From Sphingopyxis sp. OAS728 (GTDB taxonomy: Bacteria; Pseudomonadota; Alphaproteobacteria; Sphingomonadales; Sphingomonadaceae), in the NCBI RefSeq assembly GCF_014873485.1, contig NZ_JADBDT010000001.1:186001-250000 (forward strand): 64,000 nucleotides of DNA. Reading direction: 5' to 3'. Below are positions 1-8,346 of the stretch, piece by piece (positions within the stretch are counted from its first letter, which is position 1; each line of letters opens with the position of its first letter). The position numbers and the translations under genes were made by a program. Under the pieces are notes generated by a model. The model searched no databases. It was not told the DNA's origin and saw only the letters and a program-made list of their open reading frames with translations.

Positions 1-1071
1 CAGCCCGGCGACACGGTGCAGCTCGGCGCGGGCGTGTGGAAGCTGACCGACGGCCTGTCGCTCGACGTTGCGGGAGTTACCGTGCGCGGCGCCGGGGCGG
101 GCGAGGGCGGGTCGATCCTCGACTTTGCGGGACAGCAGGGCGCGGGCGAGGGACTGCTTGTCACCAGCGACGATGTGCTCCTGACCCAATTTGCGGTGCT
201 CAACACCAAGGGCGACGGCATCAAGTCGAAGGGCGCCGACCGCATCGTCTATTACAAGCTGCGCGTCGAATGGACCGCGGGGCCTAAGGAAACCAACGGC
301 GCGTACGGCATCTATCCGGTCGAAAGCAGTGACGTGCTGATCGATAGCGTTTTCGTGCGCGGCGCTTCGGATGCGGGTATCTATGTCGGCCAGTCGAAGA
401 ATATCGTCGTCCGCGATTCGATCGCGACCGAGAATGTCGCGGGGATCGAGATCGAGAACAGCTATGACGCCGATGTTCACGACAATATCGCGACGAAGAA
501 CACCGGCGGTATATTGGTGTTCGACCTGCCCAGCCTGCCGATGCAGGGCGGCCACAATGTCCGCGTGTTCGAAAATATCGTGAACGACAACAGCACGCCG
601 AATTTCGCGCCCAAGGGCAATATCGTCGCGAGCGTGCCGACGGGCACCGGGGTCCTTATCATGGCGAACCGCAATGTCGAGATTTTCGACAATGTGTTCG
701 ACCAGAACGGCACCGCGAACGTGATGATCGTCGGCTATCGCTACGAGCATAAGGATCCGAAATACCAGCCGTTGCCGAAAGCGATCGTCGTGCGCGGGAA
801 CCAGCATGGCAAGGCGGGCTATGCGCCGAAATTCCCCGGGGGCGACATGATCGCGGCGGCGATGGGGGGCAGTATTCCGCCGGTATTGTGGGACGGTGCG
901 GGCGATGCGGTCGTGCTCGACAAGGTCGGCGTGCTGTCGCTGAACCTGCCCGATGTGAAGACGCCGCAGAGCGAAGCGAAGCCGGCGCCCGCCGACCTGT
1001 CGAAGGGTACGCCGCCCGCGGCGCTGCCGGCGATCAAGCTGCCCGATGCGATGGAGGCGAAGGTCAAGTGA
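1..1071 (+). CDS. Parallel beta-helix repeat protein, 5' end cut by window
   Basis: The reading frame is open from base 1, so the N-terminus, where a signal peptide would lie, is outside the window. The visible 356 residues open with a QPGDTVQL stretch followed by GVTVRGAG, as in right-handed parallel beta-helix proteins. Repeated short strands of the type NIVVRDS, DADVHDNIA and NVEIFDNVF match the coils of a pectate-lyase-like solenoid. The C-terminus is Pro/Ala-rich. It overlaps the next gene, a diheme cytochrome, by 4 bases. The pair matches what I know as the TIGR03805 beta-helix family and its regular partner TIGR03806 (SO_2930/HNE_0200 family). Both are exported, and their function is unknown. 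Confidence 0.85.
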   Translation, partial: QPGDTVQLGAGVWKLTDGLSLDVAGVTVRGAGAGEGGSILDFAGQQGAGEGLLVTSDDVLLTQFAVLNTKGDGIKSKGADRIVYYKLRVEWTAGPKETNGAYGIYPVESSDVLIDSVFVRGASDAGIYVGQSKNIVVRDSIATENVAGIEIENSYDADVHDNIATKNTGGILVFDLPSLPMQGGHNVRVFENIVNDNSTPNFAPKGNIVASVPTGTGVLIMANRNVEIFDNVFDQNGTANVMIVGYRYEHKDPKYQPLPKAIVVRGNQHGKAGYAPKFPGGDMIAAAMGGSIPPVLWDGAGDAVVLDKVGVLSLNLPDVKTPQSEAKPAPADLSKGTPPAALPAIKLPDAMEAKVK

Positions 1072-2099
1072 GACGCGTCTTTGCCGCGATTGGTGCGGCA
1101 TTATTATGTTCGAGCGGCGGCGCGGCCCTGGCGCCGCCGGGTGTCGATCAGGCTGTCGTCGAGAGCGACGCGATGCCGCCCAAATTGTCGGCGTTCGGTC
1201 TGTTTCGGGGCAATGACCCGGCGCAGCCGTCGACGGGCCTCCGCTACACGCTGCGTGCGCCTTTGTTCAGCGACTATACCGACAAGCACCGCTTCATCTC
1301 GATCCCGGCAGGGAGGAAGGCGAAGGTCGGAAGCGACGGCGTGATCGACTTTCCGGTCGGCACCGTGCTCGTCAAAAGCTTCGGCTGGAGCGACGTCAAC
1401 GGCGGACGCCCGGTCGAGACGCGGCTGCTGATCCGCCGCGCGACAGGCTGGACCGCGCTGCCCTATATCTGGGACGCCGACGGCAAGGACGCGACGCTGG
1501 CGCTCGGCGGGCGTCGCATTCCCGTGACCTTCAAAAGCCCCGACGGCGAGACGCACAGCATCCGCTATGCGGTGCCGAACAAGAATCAGTGCAAGGAATG
1601 CCATAGCCTCAGCGGCGAGATCGTCCCGATCGGACCCAAGGCGCGGAACTTCATTCCCGATCCCGCCGCGTCCGACAAATTGCGCGCGCTCTATTTCGAC
1701 AATGTCGCTGCGCTGAAACCGACGATGCCGCAGTGGGACGACCCCAAGGCAGGCAGCATTGCCGACCGCGCGCGCGCCTATCTCGACGTCAATTGCGCAC
1801 ATTGCCACAACCCGGCGGGCAGCGCGTCGAACAGCGGGCTGTTCCTGCGCTGGACCGACGATCCGGCGGGTGTGAATTACGGTATCGGCAAGCGCCCGAC
1901 CGCGGCGGGGCGCGGCAGCGGAGGGATGGAGTTCGCCATCGCGCCCGGCGACCCCGCGCACAGTTTCCTGATCTATCGCCTTGAAAGCACCGACCCCGGC
2001 ATCGCGATGCCCGAGGTCGGGCGCTCGACGGTGCACAGGGAAGGTGCGGCGCTGCTCAGGCAATGGATTGCGGAGATGCCTCAGCGCGAGAAAAACTAG
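1068..2099 (+). CDS. SO_2930-family diheme c-type cytochrome
   Basis: A 343-residue exported protein. The GTG start lies in the GTGA overlap with the stop of the beta-helix gene, and the first residues (MRRVFAAIGAALLCSS) form a signal peptide. Two c-type haem attachment motifs are visible: CKECH at residues 175-179 and CAHCH at 243-247. Between them lies a domain typical of the SO_2930/HNE_0200 family. It is presumably periplasmic or outer-membrane attached and co-expressed with the beta-helix protein. Its electron donor and acceptor are unknown. The family call rests on the pairing plus the two haem sites. Confidence 0.85.
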   Translation: MRRVFAAIGAALLCSSGGAALAPPGVDQAVVESDAMPPKLSAFGLFRGNDPAQPSTGLRYTLRAPLFSDYTDKHRFISIPAGRKAKVGSDGVIDFPVGTVLVKSFGWSDVNGGRPVETRLLIRRATGWTALPYIWDADGKDATLALGGRRIPVTFKSPDGETHSIRYAVPNKNQCKECHSLSGEIVPIGPKARNFIPDPAASDKLRALYFDNVAALKPTMPQWDDPKAGSIADRARAYLDVNCAHCHNPAGSASNSGLFLRWTDDPAGVNYGIGKRPTAAGRGSGGMEFAIAPGDPAHSFLIYRLESTDPGIAMPEVGRSTVHREGAALLRQWIAEMPQREKN

Positions 2100-2139
2100 C
2101 CTTCTGTCGATCTTGCGCGATGGGTGATCCGCTCATATC

Positions 2140-2217
2140 CGTCATCCCGGCGAAGGCCGGGATCTCAACCCTGCGTCCTGAAGCTCCGTCGAGATCCCGG
2201 CCTTCGCCGGGATGACG
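2140..2217. repeat. REP-like intergenic inverted repeat
   Basis: Two 27-base arms, 2140-2166 and 2191-2217, are exact reverse complements and begin CGTCATCCCGGCGAAGG. They are separated by 24 bases and lie between the diheme cytochrome gene and maiA. A related but different element lies at 18059-18131. Palindromes of the GTCATCCCGG type are scattered between genes in many alphaproteobacteria. This one could act as a transcriptional pause or mRNA-end element. Confidence 0.85.
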
Positions 2218-2232
2218 ATAAAAGGTCTCCTC

Positions 2233-2865
2233 ATGGCATCGCTCATTCTCCACGACTATTTCCGCTCCTCGGCCAGCTTTCGCGTGCGCATCGCGCTCAA
2301 TCTCAAAGGGCTCGATTATGAGCGCGTCGAGATCAGCCTGATCGCGGGCGAGCAGCGCAGCGACGCCTATCTCGAGCAGAATGCGCAGGGCTTCGTCCCG
2401 ATGCTCGTCGTCGACGGCGAGCCGATCATCCAGAGCATGGCGATCATCGACTGGCTCGACCGCGCCTTTCCCGAACCGCGGCTGATCCCCGAAGAGGCGA
2501 TGCCGCGCGCGATCGCGCTGGCACGGGCGCAGGTGATCGCGAGCGACATCCACCCGCTCAACAACCTGCGCGTGCTCAAATATCTGAAACGCGACCTCGG
2601 ACTCAACGAGCAGACCAAGGAGCGCTGGATCGCGACATGGATTACGCAGGGGTTCGAGGCATTGGAGGCGATGGCGGGCGACGGGCGTTATCTCGGCGGC
2701 GACACGCCGGGGATCGCCGACTGCTGCCTCGTCCCGCAAATCTATAACGCGCGCCGCTTCGAGGTGCCGCTCGACGCCTTTCCGCGGCTGATAGAGATCG
2801 ATGCGGCGTGCATGGAGCTGGACGCTTTCCAGAGAGCGCATCCCGACGCGGTCAAACCCGCGTGA
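2233..2865 (+). CDS. maiA: Maleylacetoacetate isomerase (zeta-class GST)
   Basis: A 210-residue glutathione S-transferase-fold protein. The start MASLILHDYF is the usual zeta-class N-terminus and is preferred to an in-frame ATG at 2212 inside the upstream palindrome. The active-site stretch reads SSASFRVRIALNLKGL, close to the zeta-class SSCSWRVRIA motif with Cys replaced by Ala. The enzyme isomerises maleylacetoacetate to fumarylacetoacetate in tyrosine and homogentisate breakdown using glutathione. The other pathway genes are not nearby. Its stop overlaps the GTG start of a TonB-dependent receptor gene. Confidence 0.88.
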   Translation: MASLILHDYFRSSASFRVRIALNLKGLDYERVEISLIAGEQRSDAYLEQNAQGFVPMLVVDGEPIIQSMAIIDWLDRAFPEPRLIPEEAMPRAIALARAQVIASDIHPLNNLRVLKYLKRDLGLNEQTKERWIATWITQGFEALEAMAGDGRYLGGDTPGIADCCLVPQIYNARRFEVPLDAFPRLIEIDAACMELDAFQRAHPDAVKPA

Positions 2866-4952
2866 TCCGGCTGTTTGCTGGGGCCGCGCTGCTGGCGATG
2901 CCGGCGGCGGCGATGGCGCAGGGCGGCGCCATCGACGAGGAGAGCGCAGCTGCCATCGACCAGGCGGCCGCGGAAGAAGCCGGTGGCTGCTGCAGCTTCT
3001 GGGTTCCACGCATTCCGACTGAAATCATCGTCGTGCGGGGGAGCGGTGCGCTTCAACCGGCCGACAGCGATACGGTTCAGGGCTCCAGCCTGATCGCCTA
3101 TCCCGAACAGGGCTTCGGCGCGCGCATCGAGAACCGTCTGCGCGACGAAGCGGGCATCGTCCAGTTTCGTCGATCGGACGGTCGCTCGGCGCATCCGACC
3201 AGTCAGGGCATCACCTTGCGCGGCCTCGGCGGCAATGCGTCCGCGCGCGCGCTCGTCACGCTTGATGGTATTCCGCAGGCCGACCCATTCGGCGGATGGG
3301 TCGCGTGGAGCGCCTATGACGCGATCAACCTTGGCGGCATTCTCGTTGCCCGCGGCGGCGGGAGCGGCGTCGATGGTCCCGGTGCGCTGGCGGGAACGGT
3401 CGGCCTGTATTCGACGATGACCGATGGCGTCGAGGCGAGCATGGCTTATGGCAGCCGCGATGGCTGGGACGCATCGGCGTCGGTTGGCGGCGAAATCGGC
3501 AGGGGCAGGATTGCGGTCGATGGCCGCTATAGCCGCGGCGACGGCTTTATTCCCGTCGCGAAGGGCCAGCGCGGTGCGGTCGACCGGGCGGCACCCTATG
3601 AACAGGGTGGACTTGGCTTGCGTTTGCGTCTTGACGCTGGCGACGACAGCCGGATCGAGGCCAGCCTGCGCGGTTTTTCGGACCGGCGCGACCGCGGGAC
3701 CGATTTCACGCAAAGCAAATTCGATGGCGTCGATGCGAGTCTGCGCTTCGTCCACGATCCCGCTGGCGAGACGCAATGGCTTGCGCTGGGCTATATCCAG
3801 CTCCGCGATTTCGAAAGCGGCTTCGCGAGCGTCGCGGCCGGGCGGAACAGCGTCGCGCCCGCGCTGTTTCAGCGCGTGCCGGCGACAGGTATTGGCGCGC
3901 GGTTCGAATTGCGTCCCGCGATAGGCGGAGCGAATCCGCTTCGAGTCGGTGCCGATTGGCGCCGCACGACCGGCCGGACCGAGGAGGATTTCTTCTTCAG
4001 CGGCATAGTTCCCGGCCGCCACCGCATCGCGGGCGGCAGCAGCGATACCGTTGGCGCTTTCGCCGAATGGACGTCGGGCGACACCAATGACGGCTTCCTC
4101 TGGACGCTGAGCGGCCGCGTTGATCGCTGGTGGCTCGGCGAGGGCTACCGGCTCGAACGCAATATCGCGGGCCCCGTCATCACCAACCTGCGCTTCGCAG
4201 CGCGGCAGGGGTGGGAAGGCAGCGGGCGGGCGGGTGTGCGCTGGACCTCGGACGCGTTTTCGCTCCGCGCCGCGGGCTATCGCGGCTGGCGCCTGCCGAC
4301 GCTCAACGAACTCTATCGCCCGTTCCGCGTCGGTGCGGAGGTGACGACCGCGAACGAGATGCTCAAGCCTGAACGGCTGTGGGGCGGCGAGGTCGGAGCC
4401 GACTGGGAGAGCGGCGATACGAAACTGTCGGCGACGCTGTTCGCGAACCATCTGACGAATGCGATCGCGAATGTCACGCTCGCGCCGAACCTCAACCAGC
4501 GACAGAATCTCGACGCGATCGACAGCAAGGGGGTCGAGGTCAGCGCCGAGCAGCGGATCGGCCCCGCGACGCTCCGCGCCACCTATGCCTTTACCGACGC
4601 CAACGTCGATGCATCGGGTGCGGCGCTTGGGCTCGATGGCCGCCGCCCCGCACAGATTGCAAAGCATGGCGGCAGCGTGTCGCTACGCAGCAATGGCGGC
4701 GGCCCGTTCGGCGGCTTTGCGACGCTGCGCTATGTCGGCAAGCAGAATGAGGATGACCTTGGCCTGCTCGAACTCGACGATGCGCTGACGCTCGACGCCG
4801 GCCTATCGTGGAAGCTTGCCGAGGCGATCAGCATCGAGGCGCGCGGCGAGAATCTGTTCGACGAACTCGTCCCTGCGGCGATTTCCTCGTCGGGGATCGT
4901 CGAGCGCGCGACCCCGCGGACTCTGTGGGTCGGCGCGCGACTTTCTTTCTGA
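2862..4952 (+). CDS. TonB-dependent receptor
   Basis: A 696-residue outer-membrane receptor. The GTG start in a GTGA overlap with maiA gives a clean signal peptide ending AMAQG. The mature N-terminus carries an unusual Cys-Cys pair (GGCCSFWVPR) and then a TonB-box-like EIIVVRGSG. A plug domain follows with GITLRGLGG and VTLDGIPQADPFGG, then a 22-strand-type barrel ending in LWVGARLSF with the terminal Phe of beta-barrel proteins. The substrate cannot be read from sequence. The link to maiA suggests an aromatic or small organic ligand, but this is speculative. Confidence 0.85.
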   Translation: MIRLFAGAALLAMPAAAMAQGGAIDEESAAAIDQAAAEEAGGCCSFWVPRIPTEIIVVRGSGALQPADSDTVQGSSLIAYPEQGFGARIENRLRDEAGIVQFRRSDGRSAHPTSQGITLRGLGGNASARALVTLDGIPQADPFGGWVAWSAYDAINLGGILVARGGGSGVDGPGALAGTVGLYSTMTDGVEASMAYGSRDGWDASASVGGEIGRGRIAVDGRYSRGDGFIPVAKGQRGAVDRAAPYEQGGLGLRLRLDAGDDSRIEASLRGFSDRRDRGTDFTQSKFDGVDASLRFVHDPAGETQWLALGYIQLRDFESGFASVAAGRNSVAPALFQRVPATGIGARFELRPAIGGANPLRVGADWRRTTGRTEEDFFFSGIVPGRHRIAGGSSDTVGAFAEWTSGDTNDGFLWTLSGRVDRWWLGEGYRLERNIAGPVITNLRFAARQGWEGSGRAGVRWTSDAFSLRAAGYRGWRLPTLNELYRPFRVGAEVTTANEMLKPERLWGGEVGADWESGDTKLSATLFANHLTNAIANVTLAPNLNQRQNLDAIDSKGVEVSAEQRIGPATLRATYAFTDANVDASGAALGLDGRRPAQIAKHGGSVSLRSNGGGPFGGFATLRYVGKQNEDDLGLLELDDALTLDAGLSWKLAEAISIEARGENLFDELVPAAISSSGIVERATPRTLWVGARLSF

Positions 4953-5034
4953 TTCTCCCGCCGAGAGACCTTCACAGACCCGAAACAGGCTATAGGATGG
5001 CTGCGACCGGGCAAAAGGTGAGGGTTTGTAAGGC

Positions 5035-5481
5035 ATGGCCGCGAAGAAGCTGAATCTCGACAATTTCCTGCCGTATCGTCTGTCCATTGCCTCCAATGCC
5101 CTGTCGAGCCGGATCGCCGCCGAATATGAGAATCGTTTCGGGCTGAAGATTCCCGAATGGCGGTTGATGGCGGTGCTGGGCGAAGGACAGCCCAAGACGC
5201 AGCGCGAGCTGGTTCAGGCGACGCGCATGGACAAGGTCACGGTCAATCGTGCGGCCAAGGCGCTTGCCGATCGCCAGCTGATCGCGCGTCAGGCGCATGA
5301 AGCCGACGGGCGCTCGCATCACCTCGAACTCACCGAAACGGGACGCTCGCTCTATGACGCGATCGTCCCCGCGGCGCTCGCGAGCGAGGCACAGCTCGAA
5401 TCGAATATCAGCGCGGGCGAGCGCGCGACGCTGATGGCCATCCTTGCGAAGCTGACCGCTGCCGCCGAAGTCTATGACTGA
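5035..5481 (+). CDS. MarR-family transcriptional regulator
   Basis: A 148-residue winged-helix protein. The central region (RELVQATRMDKVTVNRAAKAL, read in parts) is the MarR helix-turn-helix, followed by the wing with HEADGRSHHLELTETG. It probably represses nearby genes in response to a small ligand. Its stop overlaps the start of the PqqD-like gene by 8 bases, so it is translationally coupled to the PqqD/HprK/nucleotidyltransferase cassette and may regulate it. It is separated from the receptor gene upstream by 82 bases. Confidence 0.88.
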   Translation: MAAKKLNLDNFLPYRLSIASNALSSRIAAEYENRFGLKIPEWRLMAVLGEGQPKTQRELVQATRMDKVTVNRAAKALADRQLIARQAHEADGRSHHLELTETGRSLYDAIVPAALASEAQLESNISAGERATLMAILAKLTAAAEVYD

Positions 5482-5755
5482 TCGCGCCTATCGCGCCGCG
5501 CCCGCGGGCGCGCTGCGGATCGAGCCGCTGGGCGAATTGACCGCGATCTTCGACCGGCGATCGATGCAGACGCATCTCGTCGTCTCGCCGATGCCCGAGA
5601 TTCTGGGTGCCATGGACTCCGACGCGTGTAGCGCGGCGACGCTTGCTTCGCGGCTCGCGGCGACGTTCGATCTGGGCGATGGCGGCGACGTGCAGTCGAT
5701 CCTCGCCGAGCGGCTCGGCGAACTCGCCGCGATGGGGCTGGTGGAGCGCGCGTGA
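5474..5755 (+). CDS. PqqD-like peptide chaperone of HprK-related kinase A system
   Basis: A 93-residue PqqD-fold protein. Features such as HLVVSPMPEILGAMD, the Ala/Leu-rich helices and the C-terminal LGELAAMGLVERA resemble RiPP-recognition-element proteins. PqqD-like proteins bind leader peptides of ribosomal peptides and present them to modifying enzymes. It overlaps the MarR gene before it and the HprK-like kinase gene after it (GTGA), so the genes form one translational unit. I recognise this as the HPr-rel-A system PqqD family. No precursor peptide gene was seen nearby. Confidence 0.75.
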   Translation: MTDRAYRAAPAGALRIEPLGELTAIFDRRSMQTHLVVSPMPEILGAMDSDACSAATLASRLAATFDLGDGGDVQSILAERLGELAAMGLVERA

Positions 5756-6618
5756 GGCACGGCATTCGCATTGCGGTCGGGCCGGTGCAGTTCCGGATCG
5801 GCAGCGACTGGGGCGAGCCGATCGCGGCGCTCGAACGGCTGTACGCTGGATATCCAAAGGACGATGATCGCCCCGCCGACGCGACGGTGCGCCTCTTCGC
5901 GGCGCGTCCCTGGCGGCGCTGGCTAAGGCCGTCGGTGCATATCGGCGGCGATTTCGTCGTGCCCGACGCGCTGCCGCTGCCGCTGTCGATGGGACTGCTC
6001 GCCGCCGAGATGGGCATGAATTTGCAGGTCGCATTGGGCTGGCGGCGGCACATGCTGCTCCACGCCAGTGCGGTCGCGAAGGATGGGCGCGCGGTGATCC
6101 TGTCGGGCGAATCGGGGTCGGGAAAATCAACCCTGGCGGCCTTGCTCGGAGAGGGCGACTGGCGGCTGATGGGCGACGAATTCACGTTGATCGACCCCGA
6201 GGGCGGCGATGCCTTCGCCTTTCCGCGCGCGGTCAGCCTGAAGAATGAAGCGATTGCCGAGGTGGCGGCACGGGTCGATCCGGCGCGGCTCGGCCCGCTG
6301 CTCGCGGGGACACCGAAGGGCGATATCCGCCACCTGATCCCGCGACCCGACGCCATCGCCGCGATGCACGAACCCGCGCGCCCCGCGCTGCTGCTCTTCC
6401 CGCGCTTCGGCGGCGAGGCAAGTATCGAGCCGATGGGCGAGGGCGAGGCTTTCGTGCGGCTGACCGAGGCATCGACCAACTATGTCGCGCTCGGCGAAGC
6501 GGGCTTTGCCGCGCTGACGCGGCTTGTCCGCGAAACGCCGGCGTTCGGCATTTCCTACCCCGACAGCGCGGCGGGCATCGCGCTGGTCGAGCAGCTATGG
6601 GCGGAGACGCCCCGGTGA
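5752..6618 (+). CDS. HprK-related kinase A
   Basis: A 288-residue protein starting at GTG in a GTGA overlap. It contains a P-loop GESGSGKST at residues 119-127 preceded by LLHASAVAKDGRAVILSG. This is the arrangement of HPr serine kinase and of the kinases that phosphorylate some lasso peptides. A GDEFTLID segment follows and fits the Walker-B-like region. No HPr or PTS gene is in the window. By context it probably phosphorylates, or uses a nucleotide to modify, a peptide or protein presented by the PqqD-like partner. The target is unknown. Confidence 0.8.
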   Translation: MRHGIRIAVGPVQFRIGSDWGEPIAALERLYAGYPKDDDRPADATVRLFAARPWRRWLRPSVHIGGDFVVPDALPLPLSMGLLAAEMGMNLQVALGWRRHMLLHASAVAKDGRAVILSGESGSGKSTLAALLGEGDWRLMGDEFTLIDPEGGDAFAFPRAVSLKNEAIAEVAARVDPARLGPLLAGTPKGDIRHLIPRPDAIAAMHEPARPALLLFPRFGGEASIEPMGEGEAFVRLTEASTNYVALGEAGFAALTRLVRETPAFGISYPDSAAGIALVEQLWAETPR

Positions 6619-7628
6619 GTGCGGTGCGGACCTTTGTCGACCTGCTCGCCGGGCGCCGCGATCCGGCCGCGCTCGCGCCGGGCGACTGGGACGGCGTGAT
6701 CGGCGTCGCCCGCAGCGAGGCGATGCTCGCGACGCTCGCGCACCGATTGACCGAGGCCCAATTGCCGCCAACCGTCGCCGCGCTGTTCGCCGACCAGCGC
6801 GCTGCCGCCGCGGTCGCGCAGCGCCAGGCCTTGTGGGAGGCCGAGATGGCGCGGCGCGCGCTCGCACCCGCGGGGATCGAATTCGTGCTGCTGAAGGGCG
6901 CGGCCTATGCCGCTGCCGGCATGAGCTGTTCGGCGGGGCGGCAGATCGGCGATCTCGACATCCTCGTTCTCGCCTCCGACATCCGGCGCGCCGAGAATGA
7001 GCTGCTCAACGCCGGGTGGGAATGGGTGAAGTCCGATCCCTATGACGACCATTATTACCGCGCGCATATGCACGAGCTGCCGCCGCTGATCCACAAGGTG
7101 CGCGACCGGATGATCGACGTCCATCACACGATCCTGCCGCGCACCCACCGGATTACACCCGACGCGCTCGCGATGATGAGCGACGCGGTGACGGGCGGTG
7201 GCGGCTATTCGGTGCTGAACCCCGCCGACATGGCGTGCCATTGCGCGGCACACATGCTCGCAGACGGCGATTTGCAGGGCGGGCTGCGCAATCTGTGGGA
7301 TTTCCACACGATGACGCGTGATTTTGCCGAAGCCGATCCGGGGTTCTGGGGGCAGCTCGACGGTCGCGCGGCGCTCCATGGCTTGCAGGACGCGGTGCAT
7401 CGCGCGGCGCGGCTGTCGCGCGATATCTATGGCGCGATGCTGCCGAGCGGGTGGGATCGGATGGATCCAACCGATATATGGTTCCGCCGCCGCCTCTTCG
7501 CGCGCGACGATTGGGGCCGCGTGACCGACCCGCTGCTCGAACAGGCTTTCTACATCCGCTCGCACTGGCTGCGCATGCCGCCCGCGATGCTCGCGAAGCA
7601 TCTCTGGACGAAGTGGCGCAAGCGCTAG
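6615..7628 (+). CDS. Nucleotidyltransferase family protein (NTP_transf_5-like)
   Basis: A 337-residue protein. GTG at 6615 is chosen because it continues the GTGA overlaps of this cassette; an in-frame ATG exists 18 bases upstream. GIEFVLLKGAAYAAAG and RQIGDLDILV contain the GD-x-D metal site of the nucleotidyltransferase fold typical of the DUF/NTP_transf_5 group. Such proteins accompany HprK-like kinases in some lasso-peptide and related clusters. The gene converges on gph, and the two stop codons overlap in a CTAG palindrome. Confidence 0.78.
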   Translation: MSAVRTFVDLLAGRRDPAALAPGDWDGVIGVARSEAMLATLAHRLTEAQLPPTVAALFADQRAAAAVAQRQALWEAEMARRALAPAGIEFVLLKGAAYAAAGMSCSAGRQIGDLDILVLASDIRRAENELLNAGWEWVKSDPYDDHYYRAHMHELPPLIHKVRDRMIDVHHTILPRTHRITPDALAMMSDAVTGGGGYSVLNPADMACHCAAHMLADGDLQGGLRNLWDFHTMTRDFAEADPGFWGQLDGRAALHGLQDAVHRAARLSRDIYGAMLPSGWDRMDPTDIWFRRRLFARDDWGRVTDPLLEQAFYIRSHWLRMPPAMLAKHLWTKWRKR

Positions 7629-8287
7629 AGCGTCGCGAGGAGCTGCACCAGCTCGTCGAAATGATCGATCACATGGTCGGCGCCAAGCTCCGGGGCGGGG
7701 CGGTCGAGGAAGCCGAAGCTGACCGCGACGCTGGGCACGCCCGCATTCTTCGCCGCCATGACGTCATAGATGCTGTCGCCGACGAAGACCGCGCGGCCGC
7801 CGCCGCATCGCTCGACCATTGCATGGATCGGCTCGGGCGACGGCTTGCGGACGCCCAGCGTGTCGCCGCCGATGATCGTCGCCATGCGGTCGGCCAAGCC
7901 GAATTCGGCGAGCAGCAGGCGCGCCAGATGCTCGGCCTTGTTGGTGGCCACGGCGGTGCGCACGCCGAGTGCATCGAGCCGGTCGAGCGCGGCGATCACG
8001 CCGGGGAAGGGCTGGCTGTGGACGGCGATATGCGCCGCATAAAAGTCCAGCAGTTCGGGATAGAGCCGTTCGACCGCGCCATCGGGAACGCCGCCCGACG
8101 CGCGCAGGCCTTCCTCGAGCATATGCTTCGCGCCGCGTCCGATCATCGGCCGCACCGCGTCGATGGTCAGCGGGGCGCGGTCCATCGATGCCAGCGTGTG
8201 ATTGACCGCGGCGGCAAGGTCGCCCAGCGTATCGAGCAAAGTGCCGTCGAGGTCGAAGCCGACGATCGCAAAAGGAAATCCGTTCAT
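7625..8287 (-). CDS. gph: Phosphoglycolate phosphatase (HAD family)
   Basis: A 220-residue HAD hydrolase. Motif I is FDLDGTLLDT near residue 11, motif II includes TNKAEH, and motif IV is VGDSIYDVMAAKNAG. The cap domain size and GxxRKPSPEP segment fit the Gph/PGP branch. It dephosphorylates 2-phosphoglycolate, a product of DNA-end repair and Rubisco-type chemistry. Substrate assignment within HADs is uncertain. It is divergent from glmU, with 59 bases between the starts. Confidence 0.83.
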   Translation of the reverse strand: MNGFPFAIVGFDLDGTLLDTLGDLAAAVNHTLASMDRAPLTIDAVRPMIGRGAKHMLEEGLRASGGVPDGAVERLYPELLDFYAAHIAVHSQPFPGVIAALDRLDALGVRTAVATNKAEHLARLLLAEFGLADRMATIIGGDTLGVRKPSPEPIHAMVERCGGGRAVFVGDSIYDVMAAKNAGVPSVAVSFGFLDRPAPELGADHVIDHFDELVQLLATL

Positions 8288-8346
8288 CCGCTGCGCATGG
8301 CGCGATGCTCTGGAAACCGCAATGATTTGCTGGCATGGCAGCGCGC

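Noticed and set aside
2742..4667. A 641-residue open frame on the minus strand
   Set aside because: It is antisense to a well-supported TonB-dependent receptor and has no recognisable motif.
5035..7628. Lasso-peptide biosynthetic cluster
   Set aside because: The kinase, nucleotidyltransferase and PqqD-like types fit, but no precursor, asparagine-synthetase-like cyclase, transglutaminase-like protease or exporter is adjacent.
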